A stretch of 64,000 nt of DNA, taken from the NCBI GenBank assembly GCA_022647575.1, contig JALCKY010000002.1, forward strand, positions 372,001-436,000. Reading direction: 5' to 3'. Numbering within the stretch: the first letter of the stretch is position 1; each line of letters begins with the position of its first letter. The notes beneath the pieces were generated by a model. The model had not been told where the DNA came from. It worked only from the letters and a program-made list of their open reading frames with translations, and searched no databases. Shown one piece after another: positions 33,749 through 41,631 of this stretch. The stretch comes from Lachnospiraceae bacterium. GTDB lineage: Bacteria; Bacillota; Clostridia; Lachnospirales; Lachnospiraceae. Made by a program: the position numbers and the translations under genes.

Positions 33749-35044
33749 TCAGCCGATTTCCTCGTTCACGCAGCACGAGCCGATCGGGCGGATGGCCATC
33801 CGGTAGGCGCAGCCTTCCCCGAGATGCTTTTCCATGTAGGAAATGTACTCGTCCGTGATTTCATTCGGGACGATTGCCAGGATGACCCCGGCAAAGCCGC
33901 CGCCGTGGACGCGGCAGGCGCCGCAGCCTTTCTTTTCCAGGAACAGTTCCGTCAGCGCCAGCGCGACCGTGATGCCCTGCTCCTGATAGTCATGGTTCGT
34001 GTAGCAGTTCTGCAGGTATTTCCAGGAAGAATTTCCGGAAGCGGTGATGCCCTTCAGGAATTCATTGAACCTTCCGCCTTCCAGGGCCTTCACGTCATTT
34101 TCCACGCGCTTGTTTTCCTCAAAGAAATGAATCGCACGCAAAATGGCGCGGTCTCCTGTCTTCTCCCGGATTTCCTGCAGGTGCGAGAGCATCTCCTCTT
34201 CGGACGTCTCGGAGAGATGCTGTTTCCCGAGGCATTCGGCGACCGCTTTCATTTCCTTCGGAATCGAGGAATAGTCTTCGGAAAGATCCGCATGCCCGCG
34301 TCCCGTCTGCACGATGATGACCGAATGGCCCGCGCTTTCAAAATCAAAATTCACCTTCCGCACATCCGGGTTCACCGGATCCGCGAAGTCGATCGTAATG
34401 AGTCCGCCGACGGCGCAGCACATCTGGTCCAGCAGGCCCGAAGCCTTGTCCCAGTAGACATTTTCGGAATATTTTCCAATCTGCGCATACATCGTCTTAT
34501 CGATTTTCCCATCGTTGAAAAACGTGTTGATGATCTGGCAGATGAGCGTTTCAAAGGCAGCGGAGGAGCTGACTCCCGCGCTGGAAATGACATTGCTCGT
34601 GATATAGGCATCGAAGCCGCCGATGGCATAGCCGTATTTCTTAAAGCCGGCCAGCATGCCTTTCACCAGGACTTCCGAGCCGGTCTTTGTCTCCCCGGGC
34701 TCCAGGTCATCGAGGCGGATCGTAAGCTGCTGATCGAAGCCTTCACTAAAAATGCGGACCGTGCCTGCATCATTTTTTCCGGCCGCCGACACGCAGTCCA
34801 GGTTGATGCTTCCGCCCAGCACTTTTCCATGATTGTGGTCGGTATGGTTTCCCGCGATTTCCGTCCTGCCCGGAGAAGAAAAAAGAAGGAAGTCCTCCTC
34901 TCCGTACATGGAAAGAAAACCGTCAATCACGCCTTCATAGCGTTTTCTCTGGGCCGCGGTTTCATCCGGACCGTAAAGCCTTGCAAAAAGACGATCTGCC
35001 GCAGCAGATGAAAGAAGTTTTTTCGTATCCCCGGCGTTCATCAT
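33749..35044 (-). CDS. galK: galactokinase
   Basis: 431 residues of GHMP kinase. The galactokinase signature near the N-terminus reads GRTEIAGNHTDHNHGKVLGGSI; the phosphate loop reads SSAGVSSSAAFE; the C-terminal motif is GAGRVHGGGFAG-like (GCGACRVHGGGFAGVILA). It phosphorylates galactose with ATP and feeds GalT downstream. The ribosome site GAGGGGG precedes two adjacent ATGs (35044 and 35041). The set galK-galT without galE suggests the epimerase gene is elsewhere. Confidence 0.94.
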   Translation of the reverse strand: MMNAGDTKKLLSSAAADRLFARLYGPDETAAQRKRYEGVIDGFLSMYGEEDFLLFSSPGRTEIAGNHTDHNHGKVLGGSINLDCVSAAGKNDAGTVRIFSEGFDQQLTIRLDDLEPGETKTGSEVLVKGMLAGFKKYGYAIGGFDAYITSNVISSAGVSSSAAFETLICQIINTFFNDGKIDKTMYAQIGKYSENVYWDKASGLLDQMCCAVGGLITIDFADPVNPDVRKVNFDFESAGHSVIIVQTGRGHADLSEDYSSIPKEMKAVAECLGKQHLSETSEEEMLSHLQEIREKTGDRAILRAIHFFEENKRVENDVKALEGGRFNEFLKGITASGNSSWKYLQNCYTNHDYQEQGITVALALTELFLEKKGCGACRVHGGGFAGVILAIVPNEITDEYISYMEKHLGEGCAYRMAIRPIGSCCVNEEIG

Positions 35045-35153
35045 TTCCCCCTCGGTAGACAGATTCTGAATCAGGTGTTCCTGCTAAACAGCATACCTTT
35101 TCCTCTGTCTGTTTTCAAGCGCCTGTTCGCCGATAAATGACGGAACTTTTTGG

Positions 35154-36062
35154 TTAAATATGCAGGACATAGCCTTCATCGAGGCGGCTGCGGATTTCCT
35201 TCCTGGCAGCCTTCGGGTCCAGGCGCTTCATCAGCAGAAGGCGTGCCTCCTCTGTCCTGTCCGCTTCTTCCGCGGTATAAAGCTCAGCGGAACATCCCGT
35301 GATCTCCCGCATTTCCTCCTCGAGGATGTCCTTCTTTTCCGTGAAGATCTCCCGGATGGCCGTCCGGAAGGAATTCCGGTATGTATTCACGTCCACGAGG
35401 CAGCCCGAACTTTCTTTCACGACAAATGGGACGCACAGAATCTGCTTTCCGAATTCCCTGCCGCCGCGCCGGTCTTCGAACCTCGTCCAGATGGCTTCCT
35501 TGCCGTCAATCATCTGCGACAGGGCGCTCTGCACAAAGTTAGCATGGTGCTTCTCATAAAGGTCCGCGTTCGGAATCTGCCTGGCGACCCAGACGTTTTC
35601 CTTCCCGCATTTTTCACCGAGGAATTTTTCAATATCCGTATGCATCCGGTCGGAAACCCGGAGTCCGCCGGCCGCCTCCGTCTGCGGGACATAGAAAAAG
35701 AATGCGCCTTCATGGAAGAGGCTGTGGTACTCCGGATGCTTTGCCCAGAGTCTTTCCGCATCGGCATCCGTCTGGAGCTTCGCATACGCCTTCTGCGTTT
35801 CCTCATCATTACCCTTCTTGTTTTCCGCACGCCACCGGATAAACTCCTCGTCGTACACAATGAAGCGGATCTTTCCCTTGACGTTTCCCATCCGCTTCTC
35901 GATCTTCCGCACGCGCTCCGAAAGATTGCGGATATCTTCATCATCATTTTTCACCGTGCCGGTATGCTTCAGGAAGGCATCGTTCCACGCCTCATAGGTA
36001 TAGATGCAGGAAAGAACATCAACCGTATTCAGGAGATTCTTTATTTTCTTCAGGACAGCCAT
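35154..36062 (-). CDS. unknown protein facing the OhrR-type operator
   Basis: 302 residues from the ATG at 36062 (MAVLKKIKNLLNTVDVLSC), with AGGTG upstream; the longer reading from 36158 would cross the divergent promoter. I do not recognise the family. It is soluble, rich in charged residues, with helical stretches (DIRNLSERVRKIEKRMGNV; ILEEEMREITGCSAEL) and a middle section with many aromatic residues (HSLFHEGAFFFYVPQTE). Its promoter region is shared with glutathione peroxidase and carries the OhrR-like palindrome, so peroxide control is plausible. Function unknown. Confidence 0.65.
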   Translation of the reverse strand: MAVLKKIKNLLNTVDVLSCIYTYEAWNDAFLKHTGTVKNDDEDIRNLSERVRKIEKRMGNVKGKIRFIVYDEEFIRWRAENKKGNDEETQKAYAKLQTDADAERLWAKHPEYHSLFHEGAFFFYVPQTEAAGGLRVSDRMHTDIEKFLGEKCGKENVWVARQIPNADLYEKHHANFVQSALSQMIDGKEAIWTRFEDRRGGREFGKQILCVPFVVKESSGCLVDVNTYRNSFRTAIREIFTEKKDILEEEMREITGCSAELYTAEEADRTEEARLLLMKRLDPKAARKEIRSRLDEGYVLHI

Positions 36063-36090
36063 GGAAATGCACCTGCCTTTCCGTTTGTTC

Positions 36091-36128
36091 TTGACATTCC
36101 ATTTATATTTGATACAATCTAATTGTAT
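36091..36128 (+). promoter_or_regulatory. glutathione peroxidase promoter with OhrR-like operator
   Basis: TTGACA (36091-36096), 16-bp spacer, TACAAT (36113-36118). A perfect palindrome ATACAAT-CTA-ATTGTAT (36112-36128) covers the -10 box. It closely matches the known Bacillus OhrR operator core TACAATT/AATTGTA. An OhrR-type gene lies 700 bp downstream. Binding would block the peroxidase gene and possibly the divergent unknown gene. Confidence 0.8.
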
Positions 36129-36189
36129 AAAACATTTATAGCACTGCTGAAATCCCAAGTCAAGAAAAACAGTCTCAGGAGGATTGAAT

Positions 36190-36732
36190 ATGAGCGTATA
36201 CGATTATTCCGTAAAAGATGCAAAAGGCAATGATGTTTCCCTGAAGGACTACGAAGGAAAAGTCCTTCTGATCGTGAACACCGCAACCGGCTGCGGCTTC
36301 ACTCCGCAGTACAAGGATCTGGAAGAATTATATGAGAAGTATCACGGCCGGGGTCTGGAAATTCTCGACATTCCCTGCAACCAGTTCCGCGGACAGGCAC
36401 CGGGCACGGATGAAGAAATCCATCAGTTCTGCACCCTGACCTATCATACGCAGTTCCCGCAGATGCATAAAAGCGAAGTCAACGGAGAAAACGAACTTCC
36501 TCTTTACACCTATCTCAAGAGCCAGAAAAGCTTCGAAGGCTTCGGCGACGGACCGATGGCGCCGCTGATGAACGACCTGCTTCAGTCCATTGACAAAGAC
36601 TATCAAAGTAACCCCGCCATCAAGTGGAACTTCACCAAGTTCCTGGTCAGCCGCAGCGGCAGCATCATTGCCCGCTTCGAGCCCACTTTCGATATGAAGG
36701 AAGTCGCAGTGCAGGTGGAAGCTGCCCTTTAA
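36190..36732 (+). CDS. glutathione peroxidase family thiol peroxidase
   Basis: 180 residues starting MSVYDYSVKDAKGNDVSL after AGGAGG; a TTG six bases upstream is less likely. The catalytic Cys35 lies in NTATGCGFTPQY (cysteine, not selenocysteine); the partner Gln is in CNQFRGQ and the Trp/Asn in KWNFTKFLV. Bacterial members reduce peroxides mostly with thioredoxin. The gene is preceded by an OhrR-like operator and followed by the regulator gene, which suggests an organic-peroxide defence unit. Confidence 0.92.
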   Translation: MSVYDYSVKDAKGNDVSLKDYEGKVLLIVNTATGCGFTPQYKDLEELYEKYHGRGLEILDIPCNQFRGQAPGTDEEIHQFCTLTYHTQFPQMHKSEVNGENELPLYTYLKSQKSFEGFGDGPMAPLMNDLLQSIDKDYQSNPAIKWNFTKFLVSRSGSIIARFEPTFDMKEVAVQVEAAL

Positions 36733-36754
36733 ATAACACTGCTGTTTTGTCAGC

Positions 36755-36810
36755 ACATGATCTGTCGTTTCATCAATACATGATCTGCCGTTTCATCAAT
36801 ACATGATCAT
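36755..36810. repeat. 23-bp tandem repeat upstream of the OhrR-type gene
   Basis: ACATGATCTG-YCG-TTTCATCAAT occurs twice in a row (36755-36777, 36778-36800; one base differs) and a third copy starts (36801-36810). It fills the space between the peroxidase stop and the regulator start and may affect leader folding or spacing. Confidence 0.85.
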
Positions 36811-36823
36811 CCGGGGAGAAATG

Positions 36824-37258
36824 ATGAGCAGTCGGTACGACGCCTTGAAACTCAGCAGCCAGCTTTGCTTTCCGCTCTATGCGGGTGCACGCAAAATCGT
36901 ACAGAAATATACGCCTTACCTCAATGAACTCGGCATTACCTACACGCAGTATGTGACCCTGATGGTGCTCTGGGAAAAGAAAAAAGCCACCGTCGGCGAA
37001 CTGACGGAGGCTCTGTATCTCGACACCGGGACCATGACGCCGCTTCTGAAAAAGATGCAGACCGGCGGACTGATTACAAAAAAGCGCAGTGAGCAGGACG
37101 AGCGGACCGTTGAAATCACGCTGACGGAAAAAGGAACCGCCCTCCGGGAAAAAGCCCTTTCCATTCCGAAGGAAATGCGGAAGTGCATCGACCTCTCCCC
37201 GGCGGAAGCCTCGGAGCTGTACCGCCTGCTCTACAGGATTCTGGATTCCTGTTCATAA
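36824..37258 (+). CDS. OhrR-type MarR-family peroxide sensor
   Basis: 144 residues from the ATG at 36824 (MSSRYDALKLSSQLC), spaced five bases after GGGGAG; ATGs at 36803 and 36821 are less well placed. The reactive Cys15 lies in QLCFPLYAG, the same position as in Bacillus OhrR. The winged helix follows (LTEALYLDTGTMTPLLKKMQTGGLITKKRSEQDERTVEITLTEKG). OhrR represses organic-hydroperoxide genes until the Cys is oxidised. The palindrome over the peroxidase promoter is its likely target. Confidence 0.88.
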   Translation: MSSRYDALKLSSQLCFPLYAGARKIVQKYTPYLNELGITYTQYVTLMVLWEKKKATVGELTEALYLDTGTMTPLLKKMQTGGLITKKRSEQDERTVEITLTEKGTALREKALSIPKEMRKCIDLSPAEASELYRLLYRILDSCS

Positions 37259-37331
37259 AAGATTTCCGGATTGCGGTTTCCCGACCCGGAAGAAGTCTCA
37301 GGATTCCGGTTTGACGACCTGTAATTTTTCT

Positions 37332-38186
37332 CTACGAGAACGATTTGAATCCCTCGCCGTGTACTTCGGTCGCACTGACCACGTAGGCAAAGGCATTCGG
37401 ATCGTTCTTTTTTATGGCATTCAAAGCCGCCGTCACGCCGCCCCGGCGGACGACGCAGGTCAGCACGGTCTTGCTGTCACCGGTATAGGCACCGGAAGCC
37501 TCATGCTTCGTGACGCCGCGGTCCGTGACATTCAGCAGGATTTCGGCAATTTCCTCGCCTTTGCCGGTGATCACGTAAATGACCTTTGCGTAATCGGCAC
37601 CCTGCAGGATTGCGTCGATGACCTTGCTGGAAACATAGATGGCGATGGCGGAATACATGGCGACATCGATATCCCGGAAAATCAGCATGGCGAAAATGAC
37701 TACGCCGCAGTCAATGCACAGGAGAATCGTGCCCGTATTGACTTCGCGGAATTTCCGCGAAACGATGAGGCTCAGAAGATCCGTGCCGCCCGTACTTAAG
37801 CCGCGCAGGAAAAGGAGCCCGAGTCCGGCTCCCGTCAGAGCTCCGCCGAATACGGCTGCAACCAGGACATTATTCGTATACACGGGCACGAACAGCGTAA
37901 ACCAGTCAAGAAAGACCGACAGCAGGACTGTCGCTATCAGCGTCTTGACAAGGGGCTTGAACCCCAGTTTCCGGAATGCCAGGATAAAAAGAGGGACATT
38001 CAGCATCAATGACCAGACGCCGACCGGAATCGGCGTAATTGATTTCAGTGCAGTCGCAAGACCGGTTACTCCTCCCGGTGCGATATTGTTCGGGACTGTA
38101 AAGATAACCATCGACAGGGCTGTTGCTGCCGTGCCGGCGATGATGCTTCCGAAATCGAGCAGTTCTGCTTTAAAATTGATTTTCAT
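37332..38186 (-). CDS. YitT-family membrane protein
   Basis: 284 residues: five to six membrane helices with the YitT words PNNIAPGGVTGLA and FLRGLSTGGTDLLSLIV, then a C-terminal DUF2179 domain (KVIYVITGKGEEIAEILL, TGDSKTVLTCVVRR). The family is widespread in Firmicutes and its role is not established. It stands alone, convergent with the OhrR-type gene and divergent from the TlpA operon. Confidence 0.9.
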   Translation of the reverse strand: MKINFKAELLDFGSIIAGTAATALSMVIFTVPNNIAPGGVTGLATALKSITPIPVGVWSLMLNVPLFILAFRKLGFKPLVKTLIATVLLSVFLDWFTLFVPVYTNNVLVAAVFGGALTGAGLGLLFLRGLSTGGTDLLSLIVSRKFREVNTGTILLCIDCGVVIFAMLIFRDIDVAMYSAIAIYVSSKVIDAILQGADYAKVIYVITGKGEEIAEILLNVTDRGVTKHEASGAYTGDSKTVLTCVVRRGGVTAALNAIKKNDPNAFAYVVSATEVHGEGFKSFS

Positions 38187-38305
38187 TTCCCGGATTCACT
38201 TTCCCATATCGTCTTCTGACGTTCTGGTTCTATTATATAGCGGGCCGGTCTTTTTGGACAGATGGAACCTGCGTCACGCAGATTCCTGAAATTTTCCTAA
38301 AGTAC

Positions 38306-38339
38306 TTGACGGTTTTATCTGTAATTGCTATAGTTACAG
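38306..38339 (+). promoter_or_regulatory. TlpA-operon promoter with dyad over the -10
   Basis: TTGACG (38306-38311), 17-bp spacer, TATAGT (38329-38334). The inverted repeat CTGTAA-N9-TTACAG (38319-38339) spans the -10 box. The last gene of the operon encodes an Rrf2 regulator, so autoregulation at this dyad is likely. Confidence 0.72.
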
Positions 38340-38376
38340 TTAGAAAATAACAACGCACCCCGAAAAGGAGAAAACC

Positions 38377-39087
38377 ATGTTCAGAAAAGCCATACTTCCC
38401 CTGGCACTTGCCGGTGCGCTTCTCATGACCGCATGCGGAGCCGCTTCACCAGCCGGTAATTCCACTGTCTCATTAAACAAGGTCCCTGACTCGTCCGTCA
38501 GTTCCGTCTCGGCGGACAGTGCCGCTGCCGCATCCGAAACGGATGTCATGACCTCAAAGGTCGGCGGCAGTTCCAAAACACCGGATACGAATTCAGGAAT
38601 GGAAGCTGCATCAGGCACCGTCAGCAAGGGCAATGCCGGATTCGGCGTACTGGATTCATTTTCCACGGAAGACCTTGCCGGAAACGCTGCCGACCAGAGT
38701 ATTCTGAAAAAAGCGAAGCTTACCATGATCAATGTCTGGGGCACCTTCTGCAGTCCCTGCATCAATGAGCTTCCGGAGCTTTCAAAGCTGAATGCGGAAT
38801 ATGCGGACCGCGGCTTCCAGGTCATCGGCATTCCGCTCGACACGATTTCATACGACGGCTCGATCGACTCCGCCCAGAAGGAAAAAGCTGCGCAGATCGT
38901 CGAACAGGTCGGAGCGGACTACACGCATCTGCTGCCGGAGGGAAATCTTCTGAAAATCGCGCAGCAGGTCATTTATTACCCGACCACGATGTTCGTCGAT
39001 GAAAACGGGAACCAGGTCGGCGATGTCTTCGTGGGAGCAAAATCAAAAGACGGCTGGGCTGCGGTCATTGAAGAATACCTGAAATAA
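38377..39087 (+). CDS. TlpA-like thioredoxin-fold lipoprotein
   Basis: 236 residues. A lipoprotein signal ends at MTAC (Cys20), followed by a Ser/Ala-rich linker to about residue 105 and a TlpA/ResA-type thioredoxin domain. The active-site pair is Cys125-Ser-Pro-Cys128 in WGTFCSPCINELPEL, with the cis-Pro region at YYPTTMFVDENG. It would reduce or isomerise disulfides outside the membrane. It heads an operon with a CXXC mini-protein, a polyferredoxin membrane protein and an Rrf2 regulator, suggesting a membrane redox relay. Confidence 0.9.
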   Translation: MFRKAILPLALAGALLMTACGAASPAGNSTVSLNKVPDSSVSSVSADSAAAASETDVMTSKVGGSSKTPDTNSGMEAASGTVSKGNAGFGVLDSFSTEDLAGNAADQSILKKAKLTMINVWGTFCSPCINELPELSKLNAEYADRGFQVIGIPLDTISYDGSIDSAQKEKAAQIVEQVGADYTHLLPEGNLLKIAQQVIYYPTTMFVDENGNQVGDVFVGAKSKDGWAAVIEEYLK

Positions 39088-39098
39088 TCCATCAAACA

Positions 39099-39127
39099 GA
39101 ACCACCACCCCCGTCCCCGTGGTTCTT
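39099..39127. repeat. 29-bp palindromic element, copy D
   Basis: First of two direct copies (GAACCACCACCCCC...GTGGTTCT) starting 11 bp after the TlpA stop. The flanking base pair is changed from G-C to A-T, keeping the stem. Confidence 0.85.
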
Positions 39128-39128
39128 C

Positions 39129-39157
39129 GGAACCACCACCCCCGTCCCCGTGGTTCT
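39129..39157. repeat. 29-bp palindromic element, copy E
   Basis: Second direct copy, one base after copy D. It ends at the ribosome site (TTGGAGG) of the next gene, so folding of this element could influence access to that site. Confidence 0.85.
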
Positions 39158-39173
39158 TTGGAGGCTGAAAGAT

Positions 39174-39332
39174 ATGCATGCTCTGATTCCTTTTTTGAAA
39201 AGAAATAAGGCAGCGGCCGTTCTTATGCTCTTCGGCATTCTTTTTATTCTCCTCGGCATCTTCCGCGGAGAAGCCGCAGCGGTCCTGAATAAGGCTGTCA
39301 ATATCTGCATGGAGTGTATCGGCCTTGGATAA
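39174..39332 (+). CDS. CD1871A-type CXXC mini-protein
   Basis: 52 residues starting MHALIPFLKRNKAAAVLML after TTGGAGG. One membrane helix (residues ~14-29) and a C-terminal CMECIGLG motif, matching the short CD1871A family CXXC proteins of Clostridia. The ending NICMECIGLG is the diagnostic part. Its role is unknown; the two Cys facing the same side as the TlpA active site would suit a redox partner. Its stop overlaps the next start by 8 bp. Confidence 0.78.
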   Translation: MHALIPFLKRNKAAAVLMLFGILFILLGIFRGEAAAVLNKAVNICMECIGLG

Positions 39333-40206
39333 ACTGCTGACTGCCGTAAAAAATCATATCCGTACCGTCGTGCAGATCCTGTTCACCGCACTGACGAACG
39401 GCTACGCAAGAGGGTTCGCGGAAGGCAGCATTTTCCGCGGGCCCTCGAAGGCTGTCTGCGTTCCGGGGCTGAACTGCTATTCCTGCCCCGGTGCTCTCGG
39501 CGCCTGCCCGATTGGTTCCCTGCAGGCCACGCTCGACAGCGGGAAATACCATATCGCCTTTTACGTCGCAGGTTTCCTTCTCTTCATCGGTGCGGTCTTC
39601 GGACGCTTCGTCTGCGGATGGCTCTGCCCATTCGGTCTCGTCCAGGATCTTCTTTATAAAATTCCGTTTGTCCGGAAAATGAAGAAGCTTCCCGGCGACC
39701 GTTTCCTGCGTTTCCTGAAATACGGAATTCTTGCCGGATTCGTCATTATCCTTCCGATGACTGTCCTGGACCTTGCAGGACAGGGACAGCCCTGGTTCTG
39801 CGAATACATCTGCCCTTCCGGAACGCTGTTTGCCGGAATTCCGCTGGTCGCGTCAACTCCGGTCCTGCAGTCGGCCCTCGGCTTTCTTTTTTCCTGGAAG
39901 CTGACGATCCTGATCGTGCTGCTGCTTCTCTCCATCCTCGTTTACCGGCCGTTCTGCAAATATCTCTGTCCGCTCGGCGCCATCTACGGATTTTTCAATC
40001 CGGTGGCCCTTTACCGTTTCCGTATTGAAGAAGATCAATGCACCAAATGCGGGCTGTGCCGGAAAGCCTGCGGCATGGATATTCCGGTCTATCAGAAACC
40101 GAACAGCTTTGAATGCATACGGTGCGGCGACTGCCGGAAAGCCTGCCCGCATCACGCCATTACGATTGTCAATCTGAAAAGGAGCAAAGAAAATCATGAC
40201 AGCTGA
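39325..40206 (+). CDS. NapH-like membrane 4Fe-4S protein
   Basis: 293 residues starting at a TTG (39325) inside the preceding gene, with GGAG ten bases upstream. Four to five helices alternate with Cys motifs: CYSCPGALGACPIG, GRFVCGWLCPFGLVQD, CEYICPSGT, CKYLCPLGAIYG, then two C-terminal 4Fe-4S motifs (CTKCGLCRKACGM; CIRCGDCRKACPHH). This is the NapH/CcoG/YccM-type polyferredoxin plan. It probably passes electrons from the cytosol across the membrane to the TlpA-like protein. The rare start and 8-bp overlap suggest coupled translation. Confidence 0.85.
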   Translation: MDKLLTAVKNHIRTVVQILFTALTNGYARGFAEGSIFRGPSKAVCVPGLNCYSCPGALGACPIGSLQATLDSGKYHIAFYVAGFLLFIGAVFGRFVCGWLCPFGLVQDLLYKIPFVRKMKKLPGDRFLRFLKYGILAGFVIILPMTVLDLAGQGQPWFCEYICPSGTLFAGIPLVASTPVLQSALGFLFSWKLTILIVLLLLSILVYRPFCKYLCPLGAIYGFFNPVALYRFRIEEDQCTKCGLCRKACGMDIPVYQKPNSFECIRCGDCRKACPHHAITIVNLKRSKENHDS

Positions 40207-40636
40207 ATTCTCTCTTGCCGTACACGCCCTTGTCTACTTAAGCGCGCAGAACCGTGAACTGACTTCGGAAGAACTGGCAGAAAACATCTGCACGAATTCT
40301 GCCCGGGTCCGCAAAATCATGCACAGTCTCAAGGCAGCCGGCCTGGTGACGACAAAAGAAGGAATCGGAGGAGGATACACCCTGAACGTTCCGGACAGCA
40401 GCATTTCCCTCAGAAGGATTGCGGAAGCAGCCGGCACGGATTTTGTGAAGGCCGGCTGGCGGTCCGGAAATGTCGATATGGACTGCGCCGTCGCTTCCGG
40501 AATTGCCGGCGTAATGGATGGAATTTACGGTGACCTGAACAGCTCCTGCCTGAATATGCTTTCGCAGATCACGGTCGCGGATATCCGGAAGAAACTGACT
40601 GCCGCAAAAAAAGAAAAGAAAAGCGGAAAATCTTAA
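40196..40636 (+). CDS. Rrf2-family regulator
   Basis: 146 residues with an N-terminal winged helix (MTAEFSLAVHALVYLSAQ; TSEELAENICTNSARVRKIMHSLKAAGLVTTKEGIGGGY) typical of Rrf2/IscR-type proteins. Two Cys (in DMDCAVASG and NSSCLNML) remain where three bind a cluster in IscR, so thiol-based rather than cluster-based sensing is possible. It overlaps the previous gene by 11 bp and closes the operon; the dyad at 38319-38339 is its likely target. Confidence 0.87.
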   Translation: MTAEFSLAVHALVYLSAQNRELTSEELAENICTNSARVRKIMHSLKAAGLVTTKEGIGGGYTLNVPDSSISLRRIAEAAGTDFVKAGWRSGNVDMDCAVASGIAGVMDGIYGDLNSSCLNMLSQITVADIRKKLTAAKKEKKSGKS

Positions 40637-40651
40637 GAGACAGAAATCATC

Positions 40652-41284
40652 CTACAAAAGCGCAAGGCATTCGCGCCACACCCTGCCGGCGGGAAGTCCG
40701 ACGACATTGCTGTAATCGCCGCGGATGCCGACAATGTATTTTGCAAATTCACCCTGAATCCCATAGCCGCCTGCCTTGTCAAAAGGCTCGCGGCTTTTAA
40801 TATATTCTTCTATTTCCCTGTCGCTCATCGGTGCGACGGTCACATCGGTCGTGTCGGCAAAAGAAATCTCTCCTCTGCCGGGCAGCTTCTGAGAATCGGG
40901 GAATGCACGGCTTTCGGGACCAAGGAGAACGGCGCAGACTCCCGTCAGGACCTGATGCGTCCGTCCGGAAAGAAGATGCAGCATCCTGGATGCATCTGCC
41001 TCATCCTTCGGCTTGCCGAGTATTTCACCCCCTGCCGCAACAACCGTATCGGCACCGAGCACCAGGACGGATTCCCGGCCTGCAGCGGACTTGTCTCCTG
41101 AAGATGACGCCAGGCGTGATGCAATATCGTACGCCTTGATTTTTGCATTTGTCAGGCAGACCTCCGCCGGGGAATTGCCGGTTTCCGTTTCCGCCTGGGC
41201 GGAAGCCATGACCGTAAAGGATACGCCGAGCTGGGTCAGAAGCCGGGCACGCCTGGGTGAGGCGGATGCAAGAATAATTTTCAT
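40652..41284 (-). CDS. Maf-family nucleoside triphosphate pyrophosphatase
   Basis: 210 residues. The Maf motifs SASPRRARLLTQLG (residues 6-19), LGADTVVAAGGEILGKPKDEADA and KAGGYGIQGEFAKYIVGIRGDYSNVVGLP are intact. These enzymes hydrolyse dTTP, UTP and modified pyrimidine nucleotides to monophosphates. An insert between residues 60-75 is slightly longer than usual. It overlaps the 3' end of the next minus-strand gene's product by 4 bp and is translated after it. Confidence 0.92.
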   Translation of the reverse strand: MKIILASASPRRARLLTQLGVSFTVMASAQAETETGNSPAEVCLTNAKIKAYDIASRLASSSGDKSAAGRESVLVLGADTVVAAGGEILGKPKDEADASRMLHLLSGRTHQVLTGVCAVLLGPESRAFPDSQKLPGRGEISFADTTDVTVAPMSDREIEEYIKSREPFDKAGGYGIQGEFAKYIVGIRGDYSNVVGLPAGRVWRECLALL

Positions 41285-41631
41285 TTTTTCTTCACTTCCG
41301 GATTCAGATCGATTCCCTGCGCCCGGTCGTAAAACGGGTACATGGCCTGGATCGTATTTTCAAGAATATAGTAATGGCGCAGATAGGCAGCCAAAAGGGC
41401 CATCAGAATCAGGGTAAAAACGGCGGAACCGAGATTCGGGCTTACAAACCATGACAGGAAGGCTGCCATCATGAAGACAGCGACAGACATCGTGACGATC
41501 AGATGCACCAGCCGCTCATGCTGGAAAATTCTGATCTGTTCCAGCATCTTCTGCGCAAGCTCCGGATTTCCTCCTTCCGGTATGTCCAGATTCTTCAGGT
41601 ATTCCATGTAGGCTTTCAGCCGTTTTTCCAT
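41281..41631 (-). CDS. small unknown two-helix membrane protein
   Basis: 116 residues. A soluble helical N-terminus (residues 1-42) is followed by two membrane helices (about 43-62 and 66-86) and a polar tail ending in Lys. I do not recognise a named family; similar small proteins are found upstream of maf in Clostridia. It is read before maf with a 4-bp overlap, so the two are probably co-translated. No ligand or partner can be named. Confidence 0.7.
   Translation of the reverse strand: MEKRLKAYMEYLKNLDIPEGGNPELAQKMLEQIRIFQHERLVHLIVTMSVAVFMMAAFLSWFVSPNLGSAVFTLILMALLAAYLRHYYILENTIQAMYPFYDRAQGIDLNPEVKKK

Noticed and set aside
33824-35011. 395-codon open frame on the plus strand
   Set aside because: Antisense to galK, which has clear motifs. 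Shadow.
35154-36158. Longer start for the unknown peroxide-linked gene
   Set aside because: Would run through the divergent promoter and operator; the ATG at 36062 has a ribosome site.
38976-39179. Small minus-strand ORFs giving NHGDGGGGS-type peptides
   Set aside because: They are translations of the 29-bp palindromes, not genes.
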